DNA of 64,000 nucleotides, taken from positions 186,001-250,000 of the forward strand of contig NZ_FORQ01000003.1 of the NCBI RefSeq assembly GCF_900114045.1, in the 5' to 3' direction. The position numbers and the translations under genes were made by a program. Positions 53,438 through 62,069 of the stretch are shown here, one piece after another. Source of the DNA: Kaistella treverensis (GTDB lineage: Bacteria > Bacteroidota > Bacteroidia > Flavobacteriales > Weeksellaceae). How positions within the stretch are numbered: the first letter of the stretch is position 1; each line of letters starts with the position of its first letter. The notes beneath the pieces were generated by a model. It worked only from the letters and a program-made list of their open reading frames with translations, was not told the DNA's origin and made no database searches.

Positions 53438-54865
53438 ATGAACATCAATCTCACGCAAAACAGAAATTTAAAACTCTTTAAATTAATCTCCGAAGTCGCC
53501 CAGAAAAACGGACAAACCGTTTTTATCGTCGGCGGTTACGTGCGCGATTTGCTTTTACACCGTTCGGTGCCCACCGATATCGATTTTGTGACAGAAGGAA
53601 ACGGAATGACTTTGGCAAAAGCCGTTGCCCACGAAATTGAACCTACACCCAAAGTTTCCCTTTTTAAAAATTACGGTACCGCGATGTTCAAACATAAAGG
53701 TTTGGACCTGGAGTTTGTTGGTGCCAGAAAAGAAAGCTATTCCGAAAATTCCCGAAATCCGTCGGTAGAAAACGGCACCTTGGAAGATGACCAGAAACGC
53801 CGTGATTTTACAATTAATGCTTTGGCGATCTCTTTAAACCCGGAAAATTTTGGTGAACTCATCGATCCGTTTGATGGTTTAAAAGATCTTCAGCAGAAAA
53901 TTTTGCGCACGCCTTTAGAACCGAGCCAAACTTATTCTGACGATCCTTTGCGGATGATGCGCGCGATTCGTTTTGCTTCCACTTTAAATTTTAAAATTGA
54001 AGAAAATTCGCTGAACGCGATTTCCAAAGAAGCTGCGAGAATCAAAATCGTTTCGATGGAACGCATTATGGTGGAATTCAACAAAATCATGCTTTCCGAA
54101 AGACCTTCGCTCGGTTTGAAATTATTGGAAAAAACAGGCATTTTGCCGTTAATAATTCCAGAACTCACTGCACTTCGCGGAATTGAAGAAATTGAAGGTC
54201 AAACGCACAAAGATAACTTTTGGCACACGCTGGAAGTGGTAGATAATATTTCGCAAAACACCGATAATCTCTGGCTTCGTTGGGCAGCTTTGTTGCACGA
54301 CATCGGTAAAGCACCGACAAAAAAATTTCTGGAAGGCAGCGGCTGGACTTTTCACGGCCACGAATTTTTAGGCTCTAAAATGGTCAAAAATCTTTTTCAC
54401 CGTCTGAAACTACCGATGGGAAGCGACATGAAATATGTTCAAAAATTGGTAAAACTTTCGTCGCGCCCGATTGCTTTGATTGATGACGACACTTCAGATG
54501 CGGCGCTGCGCCGACTTTTATTCGACGCTGGCGACGATCTCGAAGATTTATTTACGCTGTGTAAAGCGGACATTACCACAAAAAACGCTTCAAAACAGGC
54601 AAAATTTAAGCGGAATTTTGAAGAAGTTGCCGTAAAAATAAAAGAAGTTGAAGAAAAAGACCAGGTCCGGAATTTTCAGCCACCGATTTCCGGCGAAGAA
54701 ATTATGGAACTTTTCAACCTTAAGCCCGGACGAGAAATCGGGATTTTAAAAGAAAAAGTGAAAGAAGCGATTTTGGAAGGTGAAATTGCAAACGATAAAA
54801 CCGAAGCGCGAAACTTTGTCATTAAAGAAGCTGAAATTTTGGGCCTTATTTTGGCAAAAAATTAA
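53438..54865 (+). CDS. cca: CCA-adding tRNA nucleotidyltransferase with HD domain
   Basis: 475 residues from the ATG at 53438. The nucleotidyltransferase core has FIVGGYVRDLLLHRSVPTDIDFVTEG (GG and DxD), RRDFTINALAISL, and DDPLRMMRAIRFAST. An HD domain follows: RWAALLHDIGKAPTKKFL. The tRNA genes of this genome do not encode CCA (see the tRNA-Met above), so this enzyme is needed to add it. The HD domain may carry a separate phosphohydrolase activity. Followed by a bidirectional terminator. Confidence 0.94.
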   Translation: MNINLTQNRNLKLFKLISEVAQKNGQTVFIVGGYVRDLLLHRSVPTDIDFVTEGNGMTLAKAVAHEIEPTPKVSLFKNYGTAMFKHKGLDLEFVGARKESYSENSRNPSVENGTLEDDQKRRDFTINALAISLNPENFGELIDPFDGLKDLQQKILRTPLEPSQTYSDDPLRMMRAIRFASTLNFKIEENSLNAISKEAARIKIVSMERIMVEFNKIMLSERPSLGLKLLEKTGILPLIIPELTALRGIEEIEGQTHKDNFWHTLEVVDNISQNTDNLWLRWAALLHDIGKAPTKKFLEGSGWTFHGHEFLGSKMVKNLFHRLKLPMGSDMKYVQKLVKLSSRPIALIDDDTSDAALRRLLFDAGDDLEDLFTLCKADITTKNASKQAKFKRNFEEVAVKIKEVEEKDQVRNFQPPISGEEIMELFNLKPGREIGILKEKVKEAILEGEIANDKTEARNFVIKEAEILGLILAKN

Positions 54866-54872
54866 AAAATAT

Positions 54873-54906
54873 AAAAAACCCTCTCAAAATTTTGAAAGGG
54901 TTTTTT
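54873..54906. terminator. Bidirectional terminator between cca and the TonB receptor gene
   Basis: AACCCTCTCAAAA pairs with TTTTGAAAGGGTT (one mismatch), T run on both strands. Confidence 0.85.
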
Positions 54907-54916
54907 CTTTAAGTTT

Positions 54917-56824
54917 TTAAAACTGATAATTTACGCCGAGCGAGTAATTTCGCGGTTTCGTTGTAAAGCCGATAACGTCCACATACGATATGTTGAAAAG
55001 ATTTCCGATGTTCAGATAACTTTCAATCTTTGGCGAAATTTTCTGGTTTATGTTTAAATTGAACAAATTATAACCTTTCAAATCCACATTTTCAACCATA
55101 AAAGTCTCGGAATTGTAAAAAGCATCACTTCTTCTCGACACAAACTGGTGAATGAAATTAATTCTGGTGCTTTTAAACGGCAAAATTTCTAGAAACGAAT
55201 TTACACGCTGTTTCGGCTGTCGTAACATGGTTTCTCGTTTGTCTTTTTCCACAAAGCTGAAATTCCCACCAAAATTCAGCATTTCATTCAGCTTATACGT
55301 GAAACCAATATCAAAACCTTTCACCGTATTTTCGCCAACGTTTTTAAACTGTCCGGCGTATGTTTGAAAATCTGTGATTTCGTACGCAAAAGCATCTTTT
55401 TCTTCGCGCTGAAACAAGCTCGCCGTAAAAACGATGCTTCGGTCTTTTTTACCTAAACTTAAATCGATTTCGTGTGAAGAATTGGTTTCCGGTTTCAAAT
55501 CAAAATTTGGTAAAACGTACGGCAGCGAACCGTAATTTTGGTATAAAGTCGGGGCGATAAACGCCGTTGCATATGAATAACCGAGCTTAAAATAGACGGT
55601 TTCGAGTTCTTTTAAAATAAAAGGGTTAAGGCTGTAAACCCAGTGATTTCCAAATTTAGAATTATCGGTCATTCTCGCGCCCGCGTCCAGATTCCAAATG
55701 TTATATTTGAAATTGAAATTTGCGAAAGCATCAAAAGTCTGAAGTTTGGTATCATCCATTTTCAAATCTTCCTGCAAAGAAGTTCCGCCCCACGGCAGCG
55801 ATTTTGCGCCCATTTTTTGGTTTTCAAACTGAACGCCGGCGGTAAAACCGATATTTTCATTGAACTCATAATGGTTGAATAATTCGGTGAAAAAATCTGT
55901 GCCGGAATACGAAAACAGGTCTTGATATTCGGTATTTACCAAACTTTGACCAAGTCTTTCATTGCCTGAAAATCTGGTATTTAGAGTGATTTCACCTTTG
56001 TTGTATCTGAAATTTGCATTTCCACCAATGTAACTTTGCTGGTCATCCGAACGGTAATCTCCGTCGGTAAAAGCGCCGCCGTCGTATTGGAAAAGATGAT
56101 GATTCCATCCGCCGTTAATGTTGACGTCGAAATTTTCATCAGCGTAGCCAAGATTGGCGTTTACGTTTTGCTTTTCAAAACCGTCTTTTTCAAAATTCTC
56201 GCCTTTCGCGGAAGAAAGTCCTTCGGACTTTTCGTTAAAACCGGAAATTTGGTAATTATAGCGGCTGATTTTTCCTTTTACTAAAGCGTTCTGCGCAAAT
56301 GTTTTAAATGAACTGGCGCGCGCGCCAACAATTCCTTCGATGTTTTTGGTTGCGGATTTTTTGGTTTTAATGTTGATCACCGAAACCGTAGCGTTGCTGC
56401 CGTACAAAACCGACGAAGCTCCGTTTAAAATCTCAATGCTTTCTACATTTTCCACAGCCAGTAGCCGTAAATCAGAAACATTATAGTCATTACCGGTGAC
56501 GTCTTTCATCGGAATTCCATCAATTAAAATGAGAACATTCGCACTTTTTCCTCCACGGATTTTCATAGCTTTCGGTTCCTGGCTGTTGTTTTGGTTTCCG
56601 ACAATTTGAAAACCGGAAACCTGGCTGAGCACTTCTGACAAATCCTGACCTCTGTGTTTTTCCAGATCTTTTTCCGTGACCAATTGCACGTTTTTTCCGG
56701 TTTTGTAAAGTTGCTGTTTGGTTTTGGAAGCGATGGTCACTTCATCGATTTGAAATTCCTGTTGGGCAAAAATGTCTGAACTTACGACAAGCATTGCTCC
56801 AACAAAAAATAATCTTTTTTTCAT
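54917..56824 (-). CDS. btuB: TonB-dependent outer-membrane receptor, probably for cobalamin
   Basis: 635 residues from the ATG at 56824 (MKKRLFFVGAMLVVSSDIFAQQ, a signal peptide). The ATG at 56899 is rejected since it would start in the riboswitch leader. The plug domain has LSEVLSQVSGFQIVGNQNNSQEPKAMKIRGGKSANVLILIDG and SIEILNGASSVLYGSNA; the remainder is a 22-strand-type barrel ending in ...RNYSLGVNYQF (C-terminal aromatic). A cobalamin riboswitch in the leader points to vitamin B12 or a corrinoid as cargo. No btuCD genes are adjacent. Confidence 0.9.
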   Translation of the reverse strand: MKKRLFFVGAMLVVSSDIFAQQEFQIDEVTIASKTKQQLYKTGKNVQLVTEKDLEKHRGQDLSEVLSQVSGFQIVGNQNNSQEPKAMKIRGGKSANVLILIDGIPMKDVTGNDYNVSDLRLLAVENVESIEILNGASSVLYGSNATVSVINIKTKKSATKNIEGIVGARASSFKTFAQNALVKGKISRYNYQISGFNEKSEGLSSAKGENFEKDGFEKQNVNANLGYADENFDVNINGGWNHHLFQYDGGAFTDGDYRSDDQQSYIGGNANFRYNKGEITLNTRFSGNERLGQSLVNTEYQDLFSYSGTDFFTELFNHYEFNENIGFTAGVQFENQKMGAKSLPWGGTSLQEDLKMDDTKLQTFDAFANFNFKYNIWNLDAGARMTDNSKFGNHWVYSLNPFILKELETVYFKLGYSYATAFIAPTLYQNYGSLPYVLPNFDLKPETNSSHEIDLSLGKKDRSIVFTASLFQREEKDAFAYEITDFQTYAGQFKNVGENTVKGFDIGFTYKLNEMLNFGGNFSFVEKDKRETMLRQPKQRVNSFLEILPFKSTRINFIHQFVSRRSDAFYNSETFMVENVDLKGYNLFNLNINQKISPKIESYLNIGNLFNISYVDVIGFTTKPRNYSLGVNYQF

Positions 56825-56934
56825 AAAAAAATAATTTTTGGTTAAAGTGTACTTATCGGAAAAATGTAGGTAAAATAGCCGAAAAAAAATTTCCAGCAAT
56901 TCACGACTCTTCCTCCGAAAGCGTTTAATAATGG

Positions 56935-57068
56935 TACTTTCAGCAAGGTCTCCTGACTTTCACTTTGCTTCACCTTCCCGTTTCCAGTGGTTTTTCCGAA
57001 GCAATTCTTTAGCGTGATTTACAGTTGCGGGGACAGTCCGTGATTTTCACACGATTCCCTTTTCTAAA
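56935..57068 (-). ncRNA. Cobalamin riboswitch
   Basis: Read on the minus strand: GGGAATC...GTGAAAATCACGGACTGT, then CCCCGCAACTGTA, CCACTGG, CGGGAAGG and the B12-box AGTCAGGAGACCTTGC. These are the standard conserved blocks, in order. It sits 111 bases before the receptor start and should switch off expression when cobalamin is plentiful. Confidence 0.95.
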
Positions 57069-57075
57069 AGCATGG

Positions 57076-57083
57076 CAAAGATA
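57076..57083 (-). promoter_or_regulatory. Promoter -7 element of the riboswitch-receptor unit
   Basis: CAAAGATA on the plus strand reads TATCTTTG on the minus strand, immediately upstream of the riboswitch 5' end. Confidence 0.75.
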
Positions 57084-57149
57084 GCGGAAATATCCGGCTA
57101 AAAGCAGATATTTTTGCGGTTTATCTTGGTGAATTTAAAACGAAAAATT

Positions 57150-57175
57150 TGCCGCTTTTCAGGCATTTTTTTTCA
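57150..57175 (+). repeat. Short dispersed intergenic repeat, copy D
   Basis: TGCCGCTTTTCAGGCATTTT followed by TTTTCA. The ends TGCC/GGCA pair as a mini-stem. It stands directly beside the stop of ppk1. Confidence 0.5.
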
Positions 57176-57177
57176 GT

Positions 57178-59247
57178 TTAGCTAGTTGAAACTTTGTCTT
57201 TTAGATAATGGTAAATTTCGATTTGGGAACGGATCGGAACATCTCCATCTTGCACATAAAAATTCCTAAGTTTTTTATCGAGAATTCTGGCTTTTACATT
57301 ATCATTCAGCTGAATGTCAAGCTGTTCCTTGATTTCCTTTTTTAAATTTTTCTGCGTGATTTTTGCCGCCGCTTCAATGCGGTGATCCAGATTTCGCGTC
57401 ATCCAGTCGGCGGAGGAAATGTAAATGTCTTCCTGACCTTTATTGTAAAAATACATGATGCGCGAATGTTCCAGATACTCATCAACGATGCTGATCGCGG
57501 AAATTTTTTGCTTAAAATCTTTCTGGTTGATGGCGCAGTAAATGCCGCGCACGATCATTTTCACCGTCACGCCGGCTTTCGCGGCTTCATAAATTTTGGT
57601 GATGAGCGCGCGGTCGCTGCAGGAATTTACTTTAATGATAATCAAAGCTTTTTTGCCGGCTTTAGCTTCATCAATTTCTTTATCAATGTGCTGGATGATT
57701 TTTTCGCGCATAAAATCAGGGCAAACCAAAAGGTTTTTACAGGATTTCAATGCAAGCATAATGTCGTGTTTTGGCTTTTTTAGAACGCTGAAAACTTTGT
57801 TGATGTCTGCCATAATTGCGCGGTCGGAAGTCATCAGCAAATGGTCGCCGTAAATTTTAGCCGTTTTTTCATTGAAATTTCCGGTACTTACAAAACCATA
57901 CTGAAGGGTTTTATTGTGTACTCTTTTTTTGATGACACACAGTTTCGCGTGAACTTTCTTGTTTGGAATTCCGACCAGAACTTTTGCGCCTTCCTGCTCC
58001 AGAATTTCTTTCCAGCCCAGATTATTTTCTTCGTCGAAACGCGCGCGGAGTTCCAGCATCACTGTCACTTCTTTGCCGTTGCGTACGGCGTTTATCAAAG
58101 CATTGATAATTTTTGAATTGCTCGCCAGTCGGTACGCAGTAATTTGAATTGATTTTACCTCCGGATCCATCGCAGCTTCGCGTAACAAATCAATGACAGG
58201 CGTGAATTTATGATACGGAAAGGAAAGCAAGATATCGGTTTTTTGAATGACATCGGTGATTCGCTTTCCGACGAAATCAGCATGATCGAAGGAAGTTCTT
58301 TCAATGGGTTTTTGATGCGTCTCAAAAACATCTGGAAACTCCATGAAATGCCGAAAATTATGAATCTTTCCACCCGGAATAATGCTGTCTTTTTTGCTTA
58401 AATTCAGCTTTCGGATCAGAAATTCAAGCAAAGCCTTATCCATTTCTTTGTCAAAAACGAAACGCGTCGGTTTTCCTTTTCGCCGCGATTTTATGCCTTT
58501 TTCAATTTTTTCTGCCAGCGTCGTACGGATGTCGTTATCTAAATCAAACTCCGCATCTTTGGTAACTTTGAAGCAATGCGCCACAAATTCTTTATATCCA
58601 AAATAGGAGAAAATATGCGGTAAATTATGAATGATGACATCTTCGAGCAAAGTCACATTTTTTTCACCGTCGTTTTCGCTTGGAAGCAAAACGAAACGTC
58701 CTAAAGTGCGTGACGGAATTTCGATAATCGCGAATTGACTTTCGTACTGTAAATCTTTTTTCCGCATTGCTACGCCCAAATACAGCGATTTATCTCGCAA
58801 ATACGGCATTGCAGTATTTTCGTGAAGCAAAATCGGGATGACGTTGCTTTCAACAAACTCATCAAAATAATCAACCACAAATTTTTGCTGCTTTACGGTT
58901 AGATTTTTTGCAGTTTTAATGTAAACATTCTGTTCCGCCATTTCCACCTGAATTTTTGTCCAGGTTTTATCGAAATTCTGCTGTTGTCGGATTACGATAT
59001 CGGTAATGTTCTGCAAGATTTTGGTTGGCGGCTGGTAAAAAGATTCGGTGATGAATTTTTCTTTAAAATCCATGGCGCGCTTTAAACCGGCAACGCGAAC
59101 TCGGAAAAATTCGTCCAGATTATTCGAAAAAATTCCCATAAACCGAATACGCAAATGCAGCGGAACATGAGGATCCATGGCTTCCTGGAGCACACGTTCA
59201 TTAAAGGCGAGCCACGTAATATCACGCGGATTGAAAAGATTGGACAT
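57178..59247 (-). CDS. ppk1: Polyphosphate kinase 1
   Basis: 689 residues, the full four-domain PPK1. RDITWLAFNERVLQEAMDPHVPLHLRIRFMGIFSNNLDEFFRVRV is the N-terminus. The catalytic C-terminal domains hold the first phospho-histidine region (KVHAKLCVIKKR) and the second (YLEHSRIMYF). It polymerises the terminal phosphate of ATP into polyphosphate at the membrane. No ppx is adjacent. Single gene; the minus-strand leader to the right has no clear consensus promoter. Confidence 0.96.
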   Translation of the reverse strand: MSNLFNPRDITWLAFNERVLQEAMDPHVPLHLRIRFMGIFSNNLDEFFRVRVAGLKRAMDFKEKFITESFYQPPTKILQNITDIVIRQQQNFDKTWTKIQVEMAEQNVYIKTAKNLTVKQQKFVVDYFDEFVESNVIPILLHENTAMPYLRDKSLYLGVAMRKKDLQYESQFAIIEIPSRTLGRFVLLPSENDGEKNVTLLEDVIIHNLPHIFSYFGYKEFVAHCFKVTKDAEFDLDNDIRTTLAEKIEKGIKSRRKGKPTRFVFDKEMDKALLEFLIRKLNLSKKDSIIPGGKIHNFRHFMEFPDVFETHQKPIERTSFDHADFVGKRITDVIQKTDILLSFPYHKFTPVIDLLREAAMDPEVKSIQITAYRLASNSKIINALINAVRNGKEVTVMLELRARFDEENNLGWKEILEQEGAKVLVGIPNKKVHAKLCVIKKRVHNKTLQYGFVSTGNFNEKTAKIYGDHLLMTSDRAIMADINKVFSVLKKPKHDIMLALKSCKNLLVCPDFMREKIIQHIDKEIDEAKAGKKALIIIKVNSCSDRALITKIYEAAKAGVTVKMIVRGIYCAINQKDFKQKISAISIVDEYLEHSRIMYFYNKGQEDIYISSADWMTRNLDHRIEAAAKITQKNLKKEIKEQLDIQLNDNVKARILDKKLRNFYVQDGDVPIRSQIEIYHYLKDKVSTS

Positions 59248-59361
59248 TCTACTTTTTTACTTCTTCAAAAATAGAGATTTAAGATGGGTATAATGGTGGA
59301 TTTTTGGTGAAGATCAGCAAAATTATCGCGTTTTTAGTAAAATTTAACGTAAAAACTTTGC

Positions 59362-59369
59362 TATATTTG
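59362..59369 (+). promoter_or_regulatory. Promoter -7 element of the Crp/Fnr gene
   Basis: TATATTTG, 20 bases before the ATG. Confidence 0.55.
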
Positions 59370-59389
59370 AGGAACTACAACTGCAATAA

Positions 59390-59992
59390 ATGAAATTTTT
59401 ACTGGAAGACGATTTATTAAAACAGACAAAAGCTGAATTTAAGAAATATTATAAAGGTGATATTATTTTTAGCGAAGGGGAGTGCTCACAATTTTTTCAT
59501 TATCTGAAAGAAGGCGAACTTTCGGTTTCTAACCTGACTGAAAAAGGCAAGGAACTGTTGCAGCACAAAGTAAAAGCCGGCCATTTTTTCGCAGAACCGG
59601 CAGTACTTCTCGGCGTTGGTTTTCCCGGAAATGTGGAAGTCTGCACCGACAAAGCCGAAATCATTAAGATTCCGCGCGACAATCTGATTAAATATTTAAA
59701 GGAAAATCCGGAAATTCTGTTTGAATTCACGCTTTCTGTGGCGAATAAATCCATTAAAAAAAGCCAGCTTTTAAAGCAAATTGTCCTCTTCAATCCCGAA
59801 GACCGCATTACGCTTCAGCTGCAGGATTTCAAAAGAGAAATGGGAAAGCCGGATGAAAAAGTTTTGATTCAGCTTACGCGGAAAGATTTGGCGCACATGA
59901 CCGGCCTCCGCATTGAAACCGTTATCCGCACCATAAAAAAAATGGAAAAAGAGGAGAAACTGGAAATTGTAAACGGTAAAATAATTTATTAA
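59390..59992 (+). CDS. Crp/Fnr family transcription regulator
   Basis: 200 residues: an N-terminal cyclic-nucleotide-binding-type beta-roll (YYKGDIIFSEGECSQFFHYLKEGELSVSNL; GHFFAEPAVL), a long dimer helix, and a C-terminal helix-turn-helix (LTRKDLAHMTGLRIETVIRTIKKMEKEEKL). The phosphate-binding RS pair of CRP is missing (GFPGNVEV replaces it), so cAMP is unlikely. The FNR cysteine set is absent too. NO or redox sensing as in DNR/NnrR-type regulators is plausible. It sits beside nos genes and two TGAT-N4-ATCA boxes. Confidence 0.9.
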   Translation: MKFLLEDDLLKQTKAEFKKYYKGDIIFSEGECSQFFHYLKEGELSVSNLTEKGKELLQHKVKAGHFFAEPAVLLGVGFPGNVEVCTDKAEIIKIPRDNLIKYLKENPEILFEFTLSVANKSIKKSQLLKQIVLFNPEDRITLQLQDFKREMGKPDEKVLIQLTRKDLAHMTGLRIETVIRTIKKMEKEEKLEIVNGKIIY

Positions 59993-59998
59993 AAAGGC

Positions 59999-60010
59999 TG
60001 ATGGAAATCA
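59999..60010. promoter_or_regulatory. FNR-like box before the membrane protein gene
   Basis: TGAT GGAA ATCA, centred 64 bases before the presumed transcription start near 60069. It lies between the Crp/Fnr gene and its downstream neighbour. Confidence 0.5.
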
Positions 60011-60055
60011 TACCGAAAATCATCTGAATCTTAGTGTTAATCAGTTTTTTGCTTT

Positions 60056-60063
60056 TATTTTTG
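60056..60063 (+). promoter_or_regulatory. Promoter -7 element of the haem-copper-oxidase-like gene
   Basis: TATTTTTG ends four bases before the ATG at 60068, implying a leaderless mRNA. Confidence 0.5.
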
Positions 60064-60067
60064 TAAT

Positions 60068-61282
60068 ATGAAGAATATTGTTTTTTGGCTCCGGTTTTCA
60101 GTTCTTAACTTTTTTATTGTTGCCATTTTAGGCGTTATTATGCGTTATAAAATCGCATATTCGCTGCCGATTGTGGACCAGAAATTCATGCAGGAAGCGC
60201 ATTCGCATTTTGCTTTTTACGGCTGGATTACCCAAATTATCTACGTTCTTATCATCCGCTATCTGTACGGAATTTTACCTGCTGAAACGCTAAAAAAATA
60301 CAATATTCTGCTGATTATCAATGCGGTATCAGCATATGTAATGATTCCGAGTTTTATTTACAACGGTTATTTCTCGGTTTCAATAGCGGCTTCTACTGCG
60401 GCGTTGCTCACCAGTTTTGCATTCTTTTTCTTTTTACTCCGCGATTTGCGCGGCACGCGTGATTTGATAAAACCCTGGTTTTTAGCCGGACTATTTTTCG
60501 CCGTAATTTCCTCAGCAGGCGTTTTCAACTTAAGCTACATGATGGCGACCGAAAATATGAACCAAACGCTGTATCTCGCGTCCACCTATTATTATCTTCA
60601 TTTCCAGTATAACGGATTTTTCATTTTCTGCTGCATCGGTTTTCTGATGCTTTCGCTGAAAAATATCGGCGCGGTAATCACCGAAAAAGACAATAAACTC
60701 ATTTTCTGGCTGATGTTTATCGGCTGCATAATCGGTTACGGACTTTCAGTTTTATGGATGAAAATTCCGCTTTGGATTCTGATTGTCATTTTGCTTGGAA
60801 CAATTGCTCAAACAGTTTCCGCCTTCAAACTCTATCAAGTTGTGAAAGAAAATTGGGGCAAAGTAGTGCAGAATTTTTCCGCCTTGCAAAGATTTGTTTT
60901 GATGTATGTCGGCTTCGCTTTTTTCATGAAAATTTTGCTGCAGCTCGGCTCAAATGTTCCGGTCCTCAGCCAGTTTGCTTTTGGTTTCCGAAATGTGGTT
61001 ATCGCTTACCTTCACCTGATTCTTTTGATGTGTGTTTCGATTTTCCTTTTAAATCAGATTTTAGCGACCAATGTCTTTAAAATGACAAAACCGGTCACCA
61101 CAGGCTTAAAATTGCTGCTGTTAGGAATTTTCCTTAATGAAGCGGTTTTAGGTTTAATGGGCCTCTTCTCCACACAATATATTGCGGTTCCGTACGCGGC
61201 AGAAATTCTTTTAGCAGTTTCATTATTGATGATGTTTTCACTGTTTTATATTTGGTTCAGCCTGAAACCAAAAACGATATAA
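60068..61282 (+). CDS. Polytopic membrane protein, haem-copper-oxidase subunit I-like
   Basis: 404 residues with about 12 membrane helices. Histidines in QEAHSHFAFYGWITQ (about 45-47), YYYLHFQYNGFFIFC (about 178) and YLHLILL (about 318) lie within helices, as expected for haem or copper ligation in the haem-copper oxidase/NO reductase and NnrS superfamilies. It lacks the partner subunits nearby. The Crp/Fnr gene, FNR-like box and nos genes around it suggest a role in nitric oxide or nitrous oxide metabolism. The function is inference. Confidence 0.75.
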   Translation: MKNIVFWLRFSVLNFFIVAILGVIMRYKIAYSLPIVDQKFMQEAHSHFAFYGWITQIIYVLIIRYLYGILPAETLKKYNILLIINAVSAYVMIPSFIYNGYFSVSIAASTAALLTSFAFFFFLLRDLRGTRDLIKPWFLAGLFFAVISSAGVFNLSYMMATENMNQTLYLASTYYYLHFQYNGFFIFCCIGFLMLSLKNIGAVITEKDNKLIFWLMFIGCIIGYGLSVLWMKIPLWILIVILLGTIAQTVSAFKLYQVVKENWGKVVQNFSALQRFVLMYVGFAFFMKILLQLGSNVPVLSQFAFGFRNVVIAYLHLILLMCVSIFLLNQILATNVFKMTKPVTTGLKLLLLGIFLNEAVLGLMGLFSTQYIAVPYAAEILLAVSLLMMFSLFYIWFSLKPKTI

Positions 61283-61312
61283 AAAAACACTTCCCACTTA
61301 ATTGGAAAGTGT
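61281..61312 (-). terminator. Intrinsic terminator of the fasciclin gene
   Basis: ACACTTCCC pairs with GGAAAGTGT (one mismatch). The T run lies on the minus strand. Confidence 0.78.
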
Positions 61313-61349
61313 AAACAAAACATTAAATCTAAATCAAAAAAAACAGTCT

Positions 61350-61904
61350 TTATTGCGGTAAAATTACGTTGTCTACTACGTGCACCATTCCGTTCGATGC
61401 AGGTACTGAAGCAATGATGTGCGCTGTACCATTTACAGTTGGTTTGCCATCCACCATTTTAATGGTGATTGATTTTCCATCCACCATGCCGAGATTTTGG
61501 CCATCAGTGAACTGATCCGCTTTGATGACGCCGACGTAAGTGTGATGGCTTAAAATATCGTTAAGTTTATCCTTATTTTCCGCTTTTAGAAGATCATCGA
61601 CAGTTCCTGCTGGTAGTTTATCGAAAGCTTCGTTAGTTGGTGCGAAAACCGTAAAAGGTCCGGCGTTGCTTAATGAAGTCGCAAGACCTGCCGCCTGAAC
61701 TCCTGTAACTAAAGTAGAAAGGTCTTTATTGCTGACTGCAAGTTTTACGATGTCGGGCGCACTCTCATCGTCCTGAACAGCTTCCTGACCTCCAACTGCC
61801 ACATTTTCTGTGCTGGTGGTTTCAGTTGTCGCTGCTTCTTCGCTTTTCGCGCAGGAAGAGAAAGCAAGCGCGAGAACAGCAAGCATCATAATTGATTTTT
61901 TCAT
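61350..61904 (-). CDS. Fasciclin-domain lipoprotein
   Basis: 184 residues. The lipobox is FSSC (cysteine 18), then an acidic Thr/Glu-rich spacer and one FAS1 domain with NKDLSTLVTGVQAAGLATSLSNAGPFTVFAPTNEAFDKLPAGTVDDLL (H1) and IIASVPASNGMVHVVDNVILP (H2). Fasciclin lipoproteins accompany nosZ, nosD, nosF and nosY in Bacteroidetes denitrification loci, possibly in copper or electron delivery. An FNR-like box lies about 42 bases before a plausible start. Confidence 0.92.
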   Translation of the reverse strand: MKKSIMMLAVLALAFSSCAKSEEAATTETTSTENVAVGGQEAVQDDESAPDIVKLAVSNKDLSTLVTGVQAAGLATSLSNAGPFTVFAPTNEAFDKLPAGTVDDLLKAENKDKLNDILSHHTYVGVIKADQFTDGQNLGMVDGKSITIKMVDGKPTVNGTAHIIASVPASNGMVHVVDNVILPQ

Positions 61905-61996
61905 AGTCTTTATTTTATTTGTTAGTTTTTCGGAAGAAGTCAGGTTTTTAAGTCTTTTAACAATATAAATTTAAGTCTATAAAAAATGAAAAAGTA

Positions 61997-62008
61997 TGAT
62001 TGCAATCA
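61997..62008. promoter_or_regulatory. FNR-like box before the fasciclin gene
   Basis: TGAT TGCA ATCA, a perfect palindrome. Its centre (about 62002.5) is about 42 bases before a start of transcription estimated from a TAAATTTA element at 61966-61973 on the minus strand, the class II activator position. Confidence 0.55.
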
Positions 62009-62069
62009 CATTGTAACAGGTTAATAGGCTGAGTTTTATCACGTATAACAGAAAAAAAATTTCCGTGCT

